A stretch of 64,000 nucleotides of DNA from 2-01-FULL-41-14 sp046317875. GTDB lineage: Bacteria > Pseudomonadota > Alphaproteobacteria > UBA7879 > UBA5542. Below, one piece after another: positions 51,860-60,304 of the stretch. The DNA lies in the NCBI GenBank assembly GCA_046317875.1, contig JBKCVN010000025.1, positions 42,061-106,060 of the forward strand, in the 5' to 3' direction. How positions within the stretch are numbered: position 1 is the first letter of the stretch; every line of letters begins with the position of its first letter. Position numbers and translations under genes: made by a program. The notes under the pieces are model-generated. The model saw only the letters and a program-made list of their open reading frames with translations, did not search any database and was not told where the DNA came from.

Positions 51860-52384
51860 ATGTCGGCTCTGAAGGAAAATAAAATTTGTATTGCCAGCGT
51901 GTCTGGGGCCCATGGTGTTCGGGGAGAGCTGAAAATCAGGGTTTACCTAGATTATGCTGGCGATATTGCAGACTACTCCCCCCTTTTTTTGGAAAACGGT
52001 GATGTTTTTCCCCTTCGCATGGTTCTTCGCGCTTTGCCTAGCAGTGTGGTGGCCTCGGTAGAAGGGGTGACTGACCGCGATCAGGCTCTGAAATTAAGGG
52101 GAGAGCGCATCTATGTTATGCGAGATCAGCTGCCGGAAACAGAGTCTAATACCTATTACCATACAGATTTAATTGGCCTAGCTGTTCGAACAGAAGATGG
52201 GGATGATGTTGGGAAGATTAAGTATGTACATGATTACGGAGCGGGACCTTTGTTGGAGGTATTTGAACCCGTTACGCATAAAAGTGTTTTGGTTCCTTTC
52301 CGTGATGAAGCCGTACCCACCGTTGAGTTGGGATCCCATGTGGTGATTAATAAAAGTTACCTTGAGGACTTGTACGAAGCATAA
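51860..52384 (+). CDS. rimM: 16S rRNA processing protein RimM
   Basis: Assembly factor that binds ribosomal protein S19 and matures the 30S head. The N-terminal domain starts ICIASVSGAHGVRGELKIRV, and the C-terminal PRC-barrel region includes YYHTDLIGLAVRTEDGDDVG. Its 174 residues are normal. The TAA stop overlaps the trmD ATG by one base (TAATG), which implies coupled translation. Confidence 0.95.
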   Translation: MSALKENKICIASVSGAHGVRGELKIRVYLDYAGDIADYSPLFLENGDVFPLRMVLRALPSSVVASVEGVTDRDQALKLRGERIYVMRDQLPETESNTYYHTDLIGLAVRTEDGDDVGKIKYVHDYGAGPLLEVFEPVTHKSVLVPFRDEAVPTVELGSHVVINKSYLEDLYEA

Positions 52385-53070
52385 TGTGGCACACAACAGT
52401 CTTTACCCTTTTCCCCGAAATGTTCCCCGGCCCCTTAGGCGAGTCGGTAACGGGGCGGTCGTTGAGACATCACTGGACCTTAGATACGGTTAATATCCGA
52501 GACTTTGCGCAAGACAAACACCAAACCGTGGATGATACCTGTTTTGGTGGCGGGCCTGGAATGGTGATGCGTCCAGATGTATTAGATGCGGCCCTTAATT
52601 CCCAAGATTCAGACCTTCCATTAGTATATCTAACCCCCAGGGGTTGTACTTTGACCCAAACCATGGTAAAAAATTTTGCATCTTTACCCAGAATAGGCTT
52701 GATTTGTGGACGATATGAGGGTATTGATGAAAGGATTCTTCAGACAAGACAGATTCAAGAGGTTAGTATCGGTGACTTTGTTTTGTCAGGGGGAGAGATT
52801 GCCGCCTTTGTGTTTATTGATGCTTGTGTGCGTCTTTTGCCTGGGGTAATAGGGAACGACCAATCGTGTGTTCAAGAAAGTTTTGAAAACAACCTTTTGG
52901 AATATCCCCATTATACAAAACCCAGGGAATGGAAAGGAATCAAAGTTCCTGATGTTCTATTATCGGGTCACCATGAAAAAATTAAAGCATGGAGACACGA
53001 GCAAGCGTGTGATATAACCCGGAAACGTCGTCCCGATTTATGGGCCCGACATATGGAAAAGAAAAGTTGA
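52384..53070 (+). CDS. trmD: tRNA (guanine-N1)-methyltransferase
   Basis: SPOUT enzyme that makes m1G37 in tRNAs and prevents +1 frameshifting. The knot sequence RIGLICGRYEGIDERI and the SIGDFVLSGGE motif are intact, as is the N-terminal TVFTLFPEMFPGPL; the DDTCFGGGPGMVMRPDVL loop is also present. Length is 228. Normal neighbours rimM and rplS. Confidence 0.97.
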   Translation: MWHTTVFTLFPEMFPGPLGESVTGRSLRHHWTLDTVNIRDFAQDKHQTVDDTCFGGGPGMVMRPDVLDAALNSQDSDLPLVYLTPRGCTLTQTMVKNFASLPRIGLICGRYEGIDERILQTRQIQEVSIGDFVLSGGEIAAFVFIDACVRLLPGVIGNDQSCVQESFENNLLEYPHYTKPREWKGIKVPDVLLSGHHEKIKAWRHEQACDITRKRRPDLWARHMEKKS

Positions 53071-53078
53071 GTTACAAA

Positions 53079-53453
53079 ATGAATATTTTAGAACAGATTG
53101 AAAAAGAGCAGATTCAGAAATTAATGGAAGGTAAGACCATTCCAGAATTTGCCCCTGGCGATACAGTAAAAGTAAACGTAAAAGTAGTGGAAGGAAACCG
53201 TGAACGTATTCAGGCTTTCGAAGGGGTGTGCATAGCACGTAAGAATGCCAGCATTAACTCGGCTTTTACCGTTAGAAAGATTTCTTACGGAGAAGGGGTT
53301 GAACGTGTGTTCCCTTTGTATTCTCCGAAAATCACCATCGAAGTTGTGCGTCGCGGATCTGTGCGTCGCGCGAAACTTTATTACCTGCGGAATCTCCAAG
53401 GTAAAAAAGCACGCATCAGTGAAAAGACTCGTGGTCTTGGAATTGAAGCTTAA
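53079..53453 (+). CDS. rplS: 50S ribosomal protein L19
   Basis: Large-subunit protein bL19 at the subunit interface. The product has EFAPGDTVKVNVKVVEGNRE, RIQAFEGVCIARKN and VRRAKLYYLRNLQGKKARI. The start is set at ATG 53079 (124 residues), as the family starts MNILEQIE-like; the longer frame from 53040 runs inside trmD. It is the last gene of the ffh cluster. Confidence 0.97.
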   Translation: MNILEQIEKEQIQKLMEGKTIPEFAPGDTVKVNVKVVEGNRERIQAFEGVCIARKNASINSAFTVRKISYGEGVERVFPLYSPKITIEVVRRGSVRRAKLYYLRNLQGKKARISEKTRGLGIEA

Positions 53454-53477
53454 TAAAAAAATTCTTAGTGCTTCTTA

Positions 53478-53873
53478 ATGATATATAAAACCCTAAGACG
53501 TATTCTGAACTTGTCTATGGTTTTTTTTCTGCTGATTGGTTTCATCAGCTTGTTTCTTTGTATTGGAGCGGCGAGTGTGTCCAATTATTTCGGAAGCACG
53601 CTGCACGAAGTTCGCCAAATTGAAGAAAAAGGACTTTTGAGTGCACCTCCGGTAAATGTGTCTCCAGCTGCTCAGGATACTATCTCTTTTCTGGGAAACT
53701 CTGAAAGCATCGAGAAATACGTTCTAAGTGTAAATCAATCTTTTAATCACACTTCCTTTGCTTTCATGGGATCCTTATCCCTATTTCTTCTTTGTCTTAC
53801 CCTGCGAATTTGGTTTCGTAAAAGAAAATTTCCCAACGAAGAAAAAGTTATTTTCAGCTTCAAACATAGATAA
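53478..53873 (+). CDS. Small membrane protein of unknown function
   Basis: No recognisable family. A 131-residue product with two membrane segments (about residues 12-34 and 92-110) and a loop of about 55 residues between them, then a basic tail (RIWFRKRKF ... FKHR). The topology suggests the loop lies in the periplasm. It starts 24 bases after rplS and could be transcribed with it. No ribosome site stands out. Confidence 0.6.
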   Translation: MIYKTLRRILNLSMVFFLLIGFISLFLCIGAASVSNYFGSTLHEVRQIEEKGLLSAPPVNVSPAAQDTISFLGNSESIEKYVLSVNQSFNHTSFAFMGSLSLFLLCLTLRIWFRKRKFPNEEKVIFSFKHR

Positions 53874-53878
53874 CTTTC

Positions 53879-54016
53879 TTATTCTGCACCTCGTGCCAGA
53901 AGCAATAGGGGAATGATGAAATGGGGTATTTGAACAATAAAGTTGCCAAGATAAAGAGAGTAAATTTTCTTTGGGAACTGTTCTTGGCTTAGTCTTTGGA
54001 ATTGCCTATAATCTGG
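53879..54016 (-). pseudogene. Possible 3' remnant of a lost membrane-protein gene
   Basis: An open stretch of 45 codons on the minus strand without a start codon in a usable place, ending in TAA. It reads YRQFQRLSQEQFPKKIYSLY and then GNFIVQIPHFIIPLLLLARG, which looks like the end of a membrane protein. A stop codon cuts it off at its upstream end, at the atpC start. It may equally be chance. Confidence 0.2.
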
Positions 54017-54018
54017 TT

Positions 54019-54441
54019 ATGATCGTTTCTTATACATGTAGTTTTTTAACCCCTTTTCAATCCGAAGTCTTGGAAGGTCTTTCCATGGTGGTGATTCCCA
54101 CAGCCCAGGGCAAGTTAGGGTTGTTGTCCCGCCATGCACCTATGACCTTGAAAATAAAATCGGGGGTAGTGGCTATTTATAAGAACGATAAATTGTGGCG
54201 TCATTATTTTATTTGGGGTGGGTTGGCTCGTGTGGGTCGCGAGTTATGCGAAATTTTTACAGAAACTTTTACTCTTCTAGATGAACTTGATCCCTTAGTG
54301 TTGGGAGAGGAGTTGGAACGTTATCATAATGACCTGGCCGGCTTGACTATCGAGGATGAGAGACGGGCCCTAAGTTATAAAATTGCGATTACAGAGGCCA
54401 TGGTTCAGGCCTTAAAAGAACATCATAATAGAGCTCATTAA
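54019..54441 (+). CDS. atpC: F-type ATP synthase epsilon subunit, isolated from the atp operon
   Basis: Rotor-stalk subunit of the F1 ATPase. The N-terminal beta-sandwich is present (TPFQSEVLEGLSMVVIPTAQ, KLGLLSRHAPMTLKIKSG), followed by the C-terminal helical region. The ATG at 54019 gives 140 residues; an upstream TTG at 53971 would add a hydrophobic stretch not found in the family. No atpD or other atp gene is nearby, so it is separated from the usual atpAGDC order. A HIT-family gene follows after 4 bases. Confidence 0.85.
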   Translation: MIVSYTCSFLTPFQSEVLEGLSMVVIPTAQGKLGLLSRHAPMTLKIKSGVVAIYKNDKLWRHYFIWGGLARVGRELCEIFTETFTLLDELDPLVLGEELERYHNDLAGLTIEDERRALSYKIAITEAMVQALKEHHNRAH

Positions 54442-54445
54442 TCGC

Positions 54446-54817
54446 ATGGCATATACATCCAATAATGTTTTTGCCAAGATATTAAAAGGTGAGATTCCTT
54501 TTAAAAAATTTTATGAGGATGATATGGTTCTGTGCTTCCCAGACCTTCAGCCGTTGGCAGCGGTTCATCTTTTGATTATTCCTAAAAATCCCTATAGTTC
54601 CTTTGATGATTTTTCTTCAAACGCATCTGATCAAGAGATTAGCTCTTTTTTTCGCGCGATTAAAACGATTGCGCGGAAAGCCGGTGTCGATCAAACGGGG
54701 TATCGTTTAATTGCCAATCATGGATTGCATGCCCATCAAGAGGTGCCCCATTTCCATTTTCACCTTTTAGGGGGGCAATCCTTGGGTGGGATGATGGGTT
54801 CGGTCCAGAAGGGCTAG
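54446..54817 (+). CDS. hinT: HIT-family nucleotide hydrolase (HinT-like)
   Basis: Purine-nucleoside phosphoramidase of the histidine-triad family. The active-site motif is in EVPHFHFHLLGGQ (His-x-His-x-His), and the N-terminal NVFAKILKGEIPFKKFYEDD is typical. Its 123 residues are normal. It is four bases downstream of atpC and three bases upstream of xerD, so these likely form one transcript. Confidence 0.93.
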   Translation: MAYTSNNVFAKILKGEIPFKKFYEDDMVLCFPDLQPLAAVHLLIIPKNPYSSFDDFSSNASDQEISSFFRAIKTIARKAGVDQTGYRLIANHGLHAHQEVPHFHFHLLGGQSLGGMMGSVQKG

Positions 54818-54820
54818 ATT

Positions 54821-55738
54821 TTGTCTCAGTACATTGATTCTTTTATTGAAATGTTGGCATCAGAACGGGGCAGCGCCTTAAACACATTAGAATCCTATCG
54901 CCGAGATTTGACTGATTGTGTGGCATTTTTAAAAGAAAAAAACATAGCCTTAGAAAGTGCTGGGCCAGAGGCACTCAGGAACTATATCAACTTTCTATAT
55001 GACCGAGGGATGGCCGCTTCTTCAATTGCGCGTCATATTTCGGCCTTAAAACAGTTTTTCCAGTTTTTAATTGTGGAAGAAATTTGCACCCAAGACCCTA
55101 CGTCTTTGCTGGCGCGACCCAAAAAAACGAAACCCTTGCCCAAAATTTTAACCGAAGCAGAAATTACCAAATTATTAGAAACCGCTGCCCAAGAGGGGTC
55201 TGAGGAAGGGGAAAGGTTGGAAGCGTTGTTAGAGATTCTCTATGCCTCTGGCTTACGCGTTTCCGAGCTTATTTCTCTGGAGCATGACTCGATCATACCG
55301 GGGGAAGAGGCCCTGATTGTAAAAGGAAAGGGGGGCAAAGAACGTATGGTGCCCCTTAGTTCTTATGCTATCAACGCCCTAGAAAAATATTTAAAAATAA
55401 GGGCACATTTTATTCCCCAAAAAGGGGCATCGAAATGGTTGTTCCCTTCCTATGGAAAATCGGGTCATTTAACACGTCAGCGGTTCGGGCAGCTGTTGAA
55501 AGACCTGGCTATTCAAGCAGGGATCGACCCGGACAGGATTTCCCCCCATGTGATTCGTCATGCCTTTGCCACGCATCTTTTAAATGGAGGAGCAGATTTA
55601 ATCAGTGTGCAGAACATGTTAGGGCATGCAGATATATCCACCACACAAATTTATACCCATGTGATGCATCAGAAATTACAGGAAGTTATTCAACAGTGCC
55701 ATCCTTTGAGCCGACAGAAAAAAATTGAGTCTCGGTAA
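54821..55738 (+). CDS. xerD: Tyrosine recombinase XerD-like
   Basis: Site-specific recombinase that resolves chromosome dimers at dif with XerC and FtsK. The N-terminal SAM-like DNA-binding domain (about 1-90) precedes the catalytic core; the catalytic residues are R in ASGLRVSEL, K in KGKGGKERMVPL, HVIRHAFATH, the second His in LGHADISTTQIY and the nucleophilic Tyr in the same motif. It starts with TTG at 54821, with AGAAGGG at 54807-54813. The N-terminus and C-terminus favour XerD over XerC. Confidence 0.93.
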   Translation: MSQYIDSFIEMLASERGSALNTLESYRRDLTDCVAFLKEKNIALESAGPEALRNYINFLYDRGMAASSIARHISALKQFFQFLIVEEICTQDPTSLLARPKKTKPLPKILTEAEITKLLETAAQEGSEEGERLEALLEILYASGLRVSELISLEHDSIIPGEEALIVKGKGGKERMVPLSSYAINALEKYLKIRAHFIPQKGASKWLFPSYGKSGHLTRQRFGQLLKDLAIQAGIDPDRISPHVIRHAFATHLLNGGADLISVQNMLGHADISTTQIYTHVMHQKLQEVIQQCHPLSRQKKIESR

Positions 55739-55775
55739 GGAAAAAGATACTATACATTCATATTAGGGAATACGC

Positions 55776-56228
55776 ATGCATCCTTTAGTTACCATTTTTA
55801 TCAGTTTTTTTGCTTTCTCGGGCCTGGCTCAGATGGGGGTGTGGGAACCCGTTAAGCCCCGTAAAAGTTTTAAACAAAAAACGAAAAAATGGCAGATATC
55901 AGTGCCTTTAGAAGACAATAAATCCATGATTTATAGAATTCAAAGTAATCCAGCAGAAATTCGCATTTATATGTCCCACACCAAATATCATCACTCTGTT
56001 TCTTTGTCAGATTTTGGATTTACGGGGGTCACCCATGTGGGATTGCCAGGGTCTTTAAAAGAAAAAGGCCAAGTTTTCTATATCGGGGATCAATCACAGC
56101 AGCTGATGGTTTCTGTTATTTTGGGGGGGCGTACTATAGAAAAAGTTATTCTACCCAAGGGACTGAAGGCCTATCAGGCGTTCATCGCTGATTTGCACCC
56201 TGTGGCAGAAGCCGAGCGTCATTTATAG
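55776..56228 (+). CDS. Secreted protein of unknown function (150 residues)
   Basis: A signal peptide-like N-terminus (about residues 1-18, HPLVTIFISFFAFSGLAQ) precedes a soluble domain without cysteines that alternates short hydrophobic and polar stretches, which suggests a beta-rich fold. No family recognised. It lies between xerD and obgE, each on the same strand, and may be transcribed with xerD (37 bases apart). Confidence 0.65.
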   Translation: MHPLVTIFISFFAFSGLAQMGVWEPVKPRKSFKQKTKKWQISVPLEDNKSMIYRIQSNPAEIRIYMSHTKYHHSVSLSDFGFTGVTHVGLPGSLKEKGQVFYIGDQSQQLMVSVILGGRTIEKVILPKGLKAYQAFIADLHPVAEAERHL

Positions 56229-56306
56229 GGCAAATCTTTCCATATACTGGCATTTTCCTTTTCTTTTTAACGTTTAGTAGTATAAGGTGCTGCCCTAGGA
56301 GATACG

Positions 56307-57299
56307 ATGAAATTTTTAGATGAAGCAAAGATTTATATTAAGGCCGGCGATGGTGGGAACGGGTGTGTCAGTTTCCGGCGCGAGAAATTTGTGGAATTTG
56401 GCGGCCCAGATGGCGGGGACGGCGGTCGTGGCGGTAATGTGAAACTGGTGGCTGTCTCGAACCTGAACACCCTGATTGATTTCAGATATTTGCAGCACTT
56501 CAAAGCCGAGGTAGGCCAAGGCGGTATGGGCAAAAATAGGGCTGGGAAAGCAGGGGATGAGCTTGTGATTAAAGTGCCCGTGGGCACCCAGATATTGGCT
56601 GAAGATAAAAAAACCTTAATTGTGGACATGGATCAAGAAGGTAAAGAATTTTTATTGGCCAAGGGGGGCAACGGTGGATTTGGGAATACCTATTTTAAAT
56701 CTTCGACCAATCAAGCCCCCCGCCATGCAAACCCTGGACAAAAAGGGGAAGAACTGTGGGTGTGGTTACGCCTTAAATTAATTGCTGATGTGGGCCTTAT
56801 TGGTCTTCCAAATGCTGGGAAATCCACATTCCTTAAAATGGTGACGGCGGCCCGTCCCAAGATTGCCGATTATCCTTTTACCACCTTGCATCCCCAACTG
56901 GGCGTGGCCTATGTGGGAGGGAGTGAGTTTGTGATTGCTGATTTGCCGGGTTTAATAGAGGGCGCCCACCAGGGGGTGGGTTTGGGAACCCGCTTCTTAG
57001 GCCATGCTGAACGGTGCAAGGTCTTGTTGCATTTAATTGGGTCGGATCAGGAAGATGTGGGGGCCACTTATCGATTGATTCGGCACGAGCTGCAATCCTA
57101 TGGCGGGGGCTTGATGGATAAACCCGAAATTATTGGCCTTAGTAAAATTGACGTTTCCGATGAAGCCGCAGTTCAAAAACAAAAGAAAACCTTGGAAAAA
57201 CTTTCAAAGGGAAAAGTGTTCTGTTTTTCAAATTTCAAAGCCCAAGACTTTACGCCTATTCTGTATGAAATTCTGCAAGTTATAAAAAACAAGAGTTGA
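56307..57299 (+). CDS. obgE: GTPase ObgE/CgtA
   Basis: Essential ribosome-associated GTPase. The glycine-rich Obg fold (GGDGGRGGNVKLVAVSNLNT) fills residues 1-158; the G domain has GLPNAGKSTFLKMV (G1), ADLPGLIEGAH (G3) and LSKIDV (G4). Length 330 matches the shorter alphaproteobacterial form without an extended C-terminal domain. CTAGGAGATACG precedes the ATG. Confidence 0.97.
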   Translation: MKFLDEAKIYIKAGDGGNGCVSFRREKFVEFGGPDGGDGGRGGNVKLVAVSNLNTLIDFRYLQHFKAEVGQGGMGKNRAGKAGDELVIKVPVGTQILAEDKKTLIVDMDQEGKEFLLAKGGNGGFGNTYFKSSTNQAPRHANPGQKGEELWVWLRLKLIADVGLIGLPNAGKSTFLKMVTAARPKIADYPFTTLHPQLGVAYVGGSEFVIADLPGLIEGAHQGVGLGTRFLGHAERCKVLLHLIGSDQEDVGATYRLIRHELQSYGGGLMDKPEIIGLSKIDVSDEAAVQKQKKTLEKLSKGKVFCFSNFKAQDFTPILYEILQVIKNKS

Positions 57300-57347
57300 T
57301 AGGGCGTATTATCTATAGAAGTAAAAATACTGATTTTTCTGCAGAAT

Positions 57348-57376
57348 TTGATTTTTTTTAAGTGATAGCCTATACT
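57348..57376 (+). promoter_or_regulatory. Sigma-70 promoter of the 57.4-kb secreted gene
   Basis: TTGATT (57348-57353) and TATACT (57371-57376) are separated by exactly 17 bases; the start codon with AGGAGG lies 43 bases further on. This is the cleanest promoter in the window. Confidence 0.65.
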
Positions 57377-57418
57377 GGATTCACATAAATTATAAAAAAT
57401 AAAATTTAGGAGGATTAA

Positions 57419-57790
57419 ATGAGCATTTTTAGGAAAACAAGTTTTGTTTTGTTATTTATGGGGGCAGCTTTTGTCACTTTTGTGGGAAGGTCGGCTTTAA
57501 ATAGAGAAACAAGTTCCCATAGACAAGATGAACCAGCAGAAGCCGATGCACGTCTAAAAAGATGGGCTTCCTTAGAAAAGGCTTTAAATTCAGCCAAAGA
57601 AAACACTGATCCGTTAAAAAAATCCGGTCAACCTCCTTCTTTTATCGCCACTTTCCCTGACATTGAAGGTAGGTGGTGTGTTAAGCAGTCTGGGGAACAA
57701 ACAGAGTGGGGGAGTGCAAAAAAAATACCGTCCCTCTCAAGTTCTGAGGGCGTTGTTTTTTTCTTAAATCCCGTGCATGTAAAGTACTAA
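57419..57790 (+). CDS. Small secreted protein related to the next gene's N-terminal part
   Basis: 123 residues: a signal peptide-like start (about 1-22, FVLLFMGAAFVTFVG), a charged helical stretch (EADARLKRWASLEKALNSAK) and a short C-terminal region. The end (FPDIEGRWCVKQSGEQ ... IPSLSSSEGVVFFLNP) resembles the pre-protease part of the next gene (FDPILDLYCFDEGTQ ... PPIFSSDKGVVFVPK). It may be a truncated duplicate or a partner protein. It has its own good promoter and a strong AGGAGG site. Confidence 0.65.
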   Translation: MSIFRKTSFVLLFMGAAFVTFVGRSALNRETSSHRQDEPAEADARLKRWASLEKALNSAKENTDPLKKSGQPPSFIATFPDIEGRWCVKQSGEQTEWGSAKKIPSLSSSEGVVFFLNPVHVKY

Positions 57791-57819
57791 TAAACCTGAA
57801 AGCTTTCGGGAACTTTAGA

Positions 57820-57848
57820 TTGACTTTTATAGATTTTTAACCATAAAA
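57820..57848 (+). promoter_or_regulatory. Candidate promoter of the V8-like protease gene
   Basis: TTGACT (57820-57825) followed at 16-17 bases by CATAAAA (57842-57848). The -10 is weak. A near-palindrome CCTGAAAGCTTTCGGG lies just upstream at 57795-57810 and could be part of a regulator site or a short hairpin. Confidence 0.4.
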
Positions 57849-57883
57849 TTAAATAAAAATACAAGTCGATTCAGGGAGTTATT

Positions 57884-59212
57884 ATGTTTATAAGGATTTT
57901 TTGTCCTTTTCTTTTTTGGTGTGTTCTCTCTTTTCACATTCAGGGCTCTGCGACAGCAGAAGACCTAAAATGTCATGACGAGTCCTTCGGCCAAGCCTGC
58001 CAGGTTCACTTTTCTACACAATCAAATACTTTAAAAAGAGGTTATGCTCACTCTGCCCTGATGGCAGATCGAATGGCTTGTCGATCTCAATTATCTTTTG
58101 ATCCTATTCTGGACTTATATTGTTTTGATGAAGGAACGCAGGCTGCTCTTCATTCTGATTCTATTCAAAATAATCCCCCCATTTTTTCTTCGGATAAAGG
58201 AGTGGTGTTTGTGCCAAAAATTTCTGGGAACAGTTTTAAACTGCCCAGCTTGCTGGGCATGAAGCCTGCAGCAGGGGGTGCACAATGTCATCCTTTTCTA
58301 GAGTCAATGGATAATGGCTCGGGTGAACAAAGTTGGGTTTTAGATCAGAAAGATGGCCATGTTGTGGTTTCTAGCCCCCAGGAAGAAGGCTTTGGATTTG
58401 TGGGTCATTTAGAAATGGATTTGTTAGGTGAAGAGGATCAGTGGCTTAAAACCTATATTGGAAGTTCTTGCCAGGTGGGTGTTCATGTGGCGTTTACAGC
58501 CGCCCATAATTTGTATTCTAGGTATTACAAAAAACCACTTTCTAGGGTGGAATGCCACATGGCACGAGTTGGAGATCATATCCCCCATAAAGCAGAAGCG
58601 GTTACATTTGTGGTCCACCCTCAATTTATAGAGGGCACAGAAGAGGAAGCAAAAAAACATGATATTGCTGTGGTATTATTTAACAGGCCTTTAGGCCAAG
58701 AAGTGGGCCATGTGCCCTATGTAAGCATGGCAGATGAAGAGCTTATCAAAGAAGTTTTAACAGTTGTCGGGTACCCTTCGGCCATCCATAAAGAGGGTGT
58801 TTGGACCCTGGTAAATGGGGCCCACATGGCTTATATGGAAGGGCGCGTTGAAAAGGTTACCCCCCATCAAATTTTTTATAAAATTAATACAGTTCCAGGC
58901 CAAAGTGGGGGGGGCGTTTTAAACAAGAAAAAAAAATTATGTGCTATTCATGCCTATGGACCTTATGGGGGAGAAGAGAGTAATCGTGCGACGCGGCTTT
59001 CGCCCGAAACCATCACTTGGTTAAGAGGCTGGGCCGCAAGATTCGAAACGTATATTCTAAGTAAAGAGTTTCCTATGTGGGGGGGGGAAGATGCAGGGGA
59101 TGATCCTAGGGGTATGAAAAGCAAAGACCAAGAGATAATGACCGAACTTGAAGAAAAAGCATTGGTGGAACTTGAAGGCCCCGAACCATCTAATCAAAAA
59201 GAAAAAGAATAA
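57884..59212 (+). CDS. Secreted trypsin/V8-like serine protease
   Basis: Exported protease with a signal peptide (about 1-25), a cysteine-containing N-terminal region (about 26-165) and an S1-fold domain (about 170-390). The catalytic residues are all present: His in FTAAHNLY, Asp in KKHDIAVVLF and Ser in VPGQSGGGVLN. This arrangement resembles bacterial glutamyl endopeptidases (V8-like). The C-terminal tail (about 395-442) is acidic and charged. It is likely outside the cytoplasm and could act on host or envelope proteins. The next secreted gene on the strand is a pseudo-protease at 60.3 kb. Confidence 0.88.
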   Translation: MFIRIFCPFLFWCVLSFHIQGSATAEDLKCHDESFGQACQVHFSTQSNTLKRGYAHSALMADRMACRSQLSFDPILDLYCFDEGTQAALHSDSIQNNPPIFSSDKGVVFVPKISGNSFKLPSLLGMKPAAGGAQCHPFLESMDNGSGEQSWVLDQKDGHVVVSSPQEEGFGFVGHLEMDLLGEEDQWLKTYIGSSCQVGVHVAFTAAHNLYSRYYKKPLSRVECHMARVGDHIPHKAEAVTFVVHPQFIEGTEEEAKKHDIAVVLFNRPLGQEVGHVPYVSMADEELIKEVLTVVGYPSAIHKEGVWTLVNGAHMAYMEGRVEKVTPHQIFYKINTVPGQSGGGVLNKKKKLCAIHAYGPYGGEESNRATRLSPETITWLRGWAARFETYILSKEFPMWGGEDAGDDPRGMKSKDQEIMTELEEKALVELEGPEPSNQKEKE

Positions 59213-59250
59213 ATAAATTAAAAGAAAAAACTTTATCTTCCACAGGATGA

Positions 59251-59280
59251 TTGACAATAGACCAAGGAACCCTTCATAAC
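59251..59280 (+). promoter_or_regulatory. Promoter of gapR
   Basis: A perfect TTGACA (59251-59256) followed by CATAAC (59275-59280) after 18 bases. It lies 25 bases upstream of the gapR start. Confidence 0.5.
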
Positions 59281-59304
59281 AAAATCATAAGGAAAGGATT
59301 TTTT

Positions 59305-59607
59305 ATGGCATATGTAGGAGGAGTCTCGTCAGAGCAGTTACGATCAATCATTGAGCGTATTGAAAGATTGGAACAAGAAAAAGCAGCTATCGCAGAAGAC
59401 ATTAAGGAAGTTTATGCAGAGGCCCGTGGGAATGGATATGACACAAAAACTCTTCGGACCATTGTAAAGCTGAGGAAAATGGATTTGGATGATCGCCAAG
59501 AACAAGAACAAATGCTGGATCTTTATTTGAATGCTTTGGGTATGATTCCCGGTGGTCGGGAAGAACACCCAGAAAAAGAATTGCTCATGGCAGAAGAGCA
59601 GGCATAA
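59305..59607 (+). CDS. gapR: Nucleoid-associated protein GapR (DUF2312)
   Basis: Alphaproteobacterial protein that binds overtwisted DNA ahead of polymerases and helps topoisomerases. The helical N-terminal region SSEQLRSIIERIERLEQEKA and IAEDIKEVYAEARGNGYDTK are typical of the family; the latter includes the region implicated in DNA contact. It has 100 residues from ATG 59305, chosen for the AAGGAAAGGA site; the earlier frame from 59251 would begin inside the promoter. It is followed by dedA after 3 bases. Confidence 0.92.
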   Translation: MAYVGGVSSEQLRSIIERIERLEQEKAAIAEDIKEVYAEARGNGYDTKTLRTIVKLRKMDLDDRQEQEQMLDLYLNALGMIPGGREEHPEKELLMAEEQA

Positions 59608-59610
59608 AAT

Positions 59611-60252
59611 ATGGCAGAATGGTTTCCTTTTATAACAGAAAACATAATCTATGGCCTGAAGTCTCTTCACCATTTGGCTGATCCTCATTTTTGGCTGAAC
59701 CTATTACATGAATATAAATATTGGATTGTGATCTTAGGGGCCCTTCTGGAAGGGGAGATGGTTTTATTATTGGCAGGGGGCGCTGCTTATCATAGCTATA
59801 TGAATGTCCACTGGGTGATGTTTATTGCCTTTCTGGGGGCTGTGATTCATGACCATATTTTATTTTTTATTGGCCGTTTCTTTGGGAAAAAAATACTTAG
59901 TAAATCATCGTCTTGGCACGGACGCATTTCAAAAGTCAGCGATCTTATCCATAAGTATCATAACTTGTTCATCATGAGTTTTCGCTTTATCTATGGGATT
60001 AGAACATTAACACCCTTGATTGTGGGCCACACAAGAATTGCCTGGCAGCGCTATACCTTATTAGTTTCTGTTTCAGCTGCCGTTTGGGCCATCACCATTG
60101 CCTATCTGGGTTTTACTTTTGCCATGGCCCTGGAAACAATCTTGGCAGACTTTGACCGGTATAAAAAATACCTAGGGATCGGGGCCGGGTTATTGGTTCT
60201 GGGTATCATCGGTATTTTGCAATACAGAAAATACAAAAAAAACAAAAAATAA
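59611..60252 (+). CDS. DedA-family membrane protein
   Basis: Integral membrane protein of the DedA/VTT family, thought to scramble or flip undecaprenyl phosphate or phospholipids. Characteristic stretches are ALLEGEMVLLLAGGAAYH, HILFFIGRFFGKKIL and SFRFIYGIRTLTPLIVGHTR (the conserved G-R-R/T region). Five membrane segments are visible in 213 residues. The basic KYKKNKK tail is likely in the cytoplasm. It starts 3 bases after gapR. Confidence 0.9.
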   Translation: MAEWFPFITENIIYGLKSLHHLADPHFWLNLLHEYKYWIVILGALLEGEMVLLLAGGAAYHSYMNVHWVMFIAFLGAVIHDHILFFIGRFFGKKILSKSSSWHGRISKVSDLIHKYHNLFIMSFRFIYGIRTLTPLIVGHTRIAWQRYTLLVSVSAAVWAITIAYLGFTFAMALETILADFDRYKKYLGIGAGLLVLGIIGILQYRKYKKNKK

Positions 60253-60304
60253 AAGACCTCCATCTTTTTGTCTGATAAAATCAAAAAAAAGATAGGGAGA
60301 TCAT

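Noticed and set aside
54821..55738. xerD as a mobile-element integrase
   Set aside because: Length, motifs and housekeeping neighbours fit chromosomal XerD; no attachment repeats were seen.
57791..57812. GAAAGCTTTC palindrome as a terminator
   Set aside because: It has no loop or T-run; at most a protein site.
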